NCBI GenBank assembly: GCA_031273665.1
Contig: JAISRK010000059.1
Coordinates: 1-8,384, forward strand
Reading direction: 5' to 3'
Source: Holosporales bacterium
Lineage (GTDB): Bacteria; Pseudomonadota; Alphaproteobacteria; UBA3830; JAIRMZ01
DNA length: 8,384 nt
Of this stretch, positions 6,307 to 8,384 are shown piece after piece. The number at the start of each line of letters is the position of its first letter. The first letter of the stretch is position 1. A program made the position numbers and the translations under genes. The notes below the pieces were generated by a model. The model had not been told where the DNA came from. It searched no databases and worked only from the letters and a program-made list of their open reading frames with translations.

Positions 6307-6765
6307 TTACTTCGATGGACGCTTAAATTTATTTTTCAATGTGTGCATCTGCGTTGCCGCGTGGTTTTTCGCTAGATGTGTCACTTTTGTTCTTCCCGCC
6401 CCTAATTCACCGGAAACACTCTTCACATGCGTCATCGTTTTCGCAAGACGATCTTTGCAAAACGCAGTTCCTTTGGAGACACAATCATTGACGCTCTTAG
6501 CGGCCAAAGACTGCTGAAAAGCTTGCTGCATATCCGCCATCATCTGTTGGAAAAAACCCATTTGTAACTTTGCAATGTTTTGGTAAGCATCCATCGATGT
6601 TTTTCCCATCGAGGACAGCGCTTCCATATTCTTGCGATGCATGCCCAAGCTTTCTTCAAGCTTCATGTGTGGTATCTTGCCCTTGAAAAGGCCCTTTACT
6701 TTTGCTTGCCTTTTTGCGCTTTTTTTTCTCTTTTTAGGAGCAGACTCTGTTGCAGCCGTCATCAT
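6307..6765 (-). CDS. Phasin family protein with very basic N-terminus
   Basis: Phasins coat polyhydroxyalkanoate granules and stabilise their surface. The 152-residue product has the small Phasin_2-like pattern: an amphipathic helical core at about 44-92 containing NMEALSSMGKTSMDAYQNIA, followed by QMGFFQQMMADMQQAFQQSL, then a helical tail. No signal peptide or membrane segment is seen. Odd features: residues 10-24 (PKKRKKSAKRQAKVK) form a dense Lys/Arg tail and the C-terminus is also basic (KNKFKRPSK); two cysteines (95, 103) lie in the second half. Basic tails on some phasins (PhaF type) bind DNA, so a nucleoid-associated role is possible. Start: the ATG at 6765 follows AAGGA by about ten bases; an adjacent ATG at 6762 is equally possible. 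It stands alone between NAD kinase and the reductase. No PHA synthase is in the window, so actual granule binding is unproven. Confidence 0.75.
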   Translation of the reverse strand: MMTAATESAPKKRKKSAKRQAKVKGLFKGKIPHMKLEESLGMHRKNMEALSSMGKTSMDAYQNIAKLQMGFFQQMMADMQQAFQQSLAAKSVNDCVSKGTAFCKDRLAKTMTHVKSVSGELGAGRTKVTHLAKNHAATQMHTLKNKFKRPSK

Positions 6766-6902
6766 TGTCGTGTTTCCTTTTCAAAAACCTTTTTGGACGT
6801 CACATCCATAGGATTAGGCTAAGAGGAAAATATTAAAAAAGTCTAAAGACCGTCACTCCTCCGCGCGATACAAAGGAAAATACACGGACACGTACTGAAC
6901 AT

Positions 6903-7661
6903 TTAACTCACAAACTGTTCACCGAGGATACGGTCGGCTAATGAGGCCTCCGCATCAAACAGTAATGTGGCAGAACGTTGCGTGTCCTGCTTTACCGTCA
7001 CGCGCTCCACATCTCGGATCTCTATAAAATCCGCTACGGCATTTAATGCACGCTTTGGCATGTCCGTCCCCACAAATTCCAATACTGAGGTGTTGGTTAC
7101 TAACGCGCCTCGCCAATTTCTCGGACGAAAGGTATTAATAGGGGTCATGGCCAGCACATTGGCATCTAAAGGAATAATCGGACCATGAGCGGAAAAATTA
7201 TACGCGGTACTTCCCAACGGAGTCGCCACAATAATCCCATCGCTCACAAGAGTCTCTAAGCGGTTAGTGCCATTAATAAAAACAGAAATCTTGACGGTCT
7301 GATGTGTCGCTCGAAAGAGATACACTTCGTTAAACGCGTAAGCATGATGCTCTTCTCCTGTTACTGTCGTGGCCGTCATTGCCAATGAGAACACAACAAC
7401 ACGATGTGCTGTTGCTAATCGCTTCAGCAAATGCTCTGTGGAATAGGGGTTTGTTAGAAACCCAAGAGTGCCTTGATTGAGACCATAAACCGGAATGCCT
7501 AAGGGGAGGACACGATGCAGCGTGTGCAAAACGGACCCGTCGCCGCCGAGTGTTACCACCACCTCTGCTTCTTCTAATGGAATTTGCCCGTAAATACTCG
7601 TCAGCTCCGCCAGCGCGGCTGCTGCTTTACCTCCTGGTTTTGTTGAAAAATGGATCCTCAT
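6903..7661 (-). CDS. nadK: NAD kinase
   Basis: Phosphorylates NAD to NADP in the cytoplasm, the sole route to NADP in most bacteria. The 252-residue length is typical of alphaproteobacterial enzymes. Seen: VVTLGGDGSVLHTLH with the GGDG motif at 39-42 and catalytic Asp41; VYGLNQGTLGFLTN at 58-71; FNEVYLFR at 110-117 (NE/D motif); SDGIIVATPLGSTAYNFSA at 140-158, the glycine-rich nucleotide site; and MTPINTFRPRNWRG at 172-185. The FRPRxWRG ending is, to my knowledge, common in alphaproteobacterial NAD kinases. The start is fixed: in-frame TGA and TAG codons lie just before this ATG (7661), and no earlier start exists; the ribosome binding site is weak. It lies 70 bp after fliP on the same strand and 137 bp before the phasin gene, so shared transcription is possible but not shown. 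Confidence 0.96.
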   Translation of the reverse strand: MRIHFSTKPGGKAAAALAELTSIYGQIPLEEAEVVVTLGGDGSVLHTLHRVLPLGIPVYGLNQGTLGFLTNPYSTEHLLKRLATAHRVVVFSLAMTATTVTGEEHHAYAFNEVYLFRATHQTVKISVFINGTNRLETLVSDGIIVATPLGSTAYNFSAHGPIIPLDANVLAMTPINTFRPRNWRGALVTNTSVLEFVGTDMPKRALNAVADFIEIRDVERVTVKQDTQRSATLLFDAEASLADRILGEQFVS

Positions 7662-7698
7662 GGGATGACTCTATCAGGCTATAAGGGAAGAGCAAACC

Positions 7699-7718
7699 GG
7701 TGACTTATAAAAGTGACC
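7699..7718. repeat. Imperfect inverted repeat between fliP and nadK
   Basis: GGTGACTT-ATAA-AAGTGACC pairs over 8 bp with one mismatch, in the 70-bp gap after the fliP stop. No T tract follows on the minus strand (GGTTTGCTC), so it is not a standard intrinsic terminator. It may be an operator dyad, an RNA processing hairpin, or chance. Confidence 0.35.
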
Positions 7719-7731
7719 AATATCCGTAGCG

Positions 7732-8384
7732 CTATTGAAAACTCCGAACCAAGCTGGCGGTTACAAGATTCCAGCCATCGATCAGCACAAAAAACACCAA
7801 TTTAAACGGCAGAGACACTAGGACTGGCGGGAGCATCATCATACCCATAGACATAAGGATGGCAGCTACCACCAAATCGATCACCAAAAATGGCAAAAAA
7901 ATGAGAAACCCAATTTCGAAAGCACGTCGGAGCTCGCTAATAATAAAAGCCGGCATGAGTACGCGCAGCGAAACATCTTTGACAGAGTTAGGCTGCTCCT
8001 TAGCAAACTCCACGAACAGCTTCAAATCTTCTTCTCTTACCTGAGATAACATGAACTCGCGAAAAGGATGGCTGATCTTTTCCCACGCAGCTTCTTCAGA
8101 AATTTTCTCTTGTGTAAGGGGAGCAATTCCTTCGACATACGCTTTCTCGATAGTAGGAGCCATAATGGCACCCGTTAAAAACAACGCCAAGCTGATCAAC
8201 ACGATGTTCGGAGGCGTTTGCTGCAATCCTAACGCGCTCCTTAAAAAGGCTAAGACAACGACGAGACGCGTAAACGATGTCGCCATTACCAGAATAGCTG
8301 GAGCTAAGCTGATCACCGCCAGCGCGATGAGTACATGAAGAAGGCGAGCAGTTGTCTGCCCCCCTCCTTGTCCAAGGTTCAAGC
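7732..8384 (-). CDS. fliP: Flagellar export apparatus protein FliP (N-terminus beyond right edge)
   Basis: Inner-membrane core of the flagellar type III export gate, which assembles with FliQ and FliR under the basal body. About 216 residues are visible. The frame continues past the edge, and homologues have roughly 20-35 more N-terminal residues including a signal peptide, so the TTG at 8382 is not the start. Seen: GQGGGQ near the mature N-terminus; hydrophobic segments at about 15-49, 58-76, 156-183 and 189-212 (visible numbering); SFTRLVVVLAFLRSALG; LQQTPPN; HPFREFMLSQVREEDLKLF; and both FliP-family signatures, PAFIISELRRAFEIG (144-158) and PFLVIDLVVAAILMSMGMM (164-182). The FREFML...REEDLKLF segment favours flagellar FliP over virulence-type SctR, though the two are homologous. 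Whether other flagellar genes lie upstream cannot be seen. Nothing in the visible part suggests decay. Confidence 0.95.
   Translation of the reverse strand, partial: LNLGQGGGQTTARLLHVLIALAVISLAPAILVMATSFTRLVVVLAFLRSALGLQQTPPNIVLISLALFLTGAIMAPTIEKAYVEGIAPLTQEKISEEAAWEKISHPFREFMLSQVREEDLKLFVEFAKEQPNSVKDVSLRVLMPAFIISELRRAFEIGFLIFLPFLVIDLVVAAILMSMGMMMLPPVLVSLPFKLVFFVLIDGWNLVTASLVRSFQ

Noticed and set aside
6302..6822. Plus-strand frames opposite the phasin gene, rich in Phe and Cys
   Set aside because: Their composition is what the complement of a lysine-rich helical protein gives, and they show no ribosome binding sites.
6835..6850. GTCTTTAGAC followed by T6 on the minus strand as a terminator after nadK
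   Set aside because: The stem is only three base pairs with a realistic loop, too weak for intrinsic termination.

Overview
This window looks like part of an alphaproteobacterial chromosome of intermediate G+C (roughly half by eye, not computed). The taxonomic signals are an EnvZ-like kinase, a NAD kinase and a FliP with alphaproteobacterial-style motifs, and a small phasin-family protein. Combining these with a two-gene mevalonate cassette is unusual for that class. It fits a host-associated lineage such as the Holosporales (a Hepatobacter-like organism is one guess), but this sequence alone cannot prove that. I see no IS element, CRISPR array, tRNA or rRNA.

Layout. Positions 1-1178 (minus) hold most of an EnvZ-type sensor histidine kinase, cut at the left edge before its last ~40 residues. 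A 199-bp divergent gap separates it from a plus-strand YciA-type acyl-CoA thioesterase (1378-1776). That gene converges on uvrC (1875-3719, minus), the nuclease subunit of nucleotide excision repair. A 61-bp divergent gap follows uvrC, and then a 39-codon plus-strand gene (3781-3900) for a single-span membrane peptide with a near-ideal ribosome binding site. It converges, with an 18-bp gap, on a minus-strand operon: class-I-like HMG-CoA reductase (5124-6179), then HMG-CoA synthase (3919-5127), with a 4-base ATGA overlap. Further right on the minus strand are a phasin-family protein with a very basic N-terminus (6307-6765), NAD kinase (6903-7661), and fliP (7732 to the right edge, start outside the window).

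How the genes fit together. HMG-CoA synthase condenses acetoacetyl-CoA with acetyl-CoA, and HMG-CoA reductase turns the product into mevalonate using NAD(P)H, so the pair makes the first committed isoprenoid precursor by the mevalonate route. The kinases and decarboxylase needed to reach isopentenyl diphosphate are not in this window. NAD kinase supplies NADP, a plausible reductase cofactor, although nothing but proximity links them. UvrC, YciA, the sensor kinase and FliP look like independent functions.

The points that most repay a second look are the mevalonate operon in an alphaproteobacterium, the unannotated small membrane peptide between uvrC and the synthase gene, the nuclear-localisation-like tail on the phasin, and the sensor kinase that lacks an adjacent upstream response regulator. 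I do not see a clearly new multi-gene defence or mobile system here.
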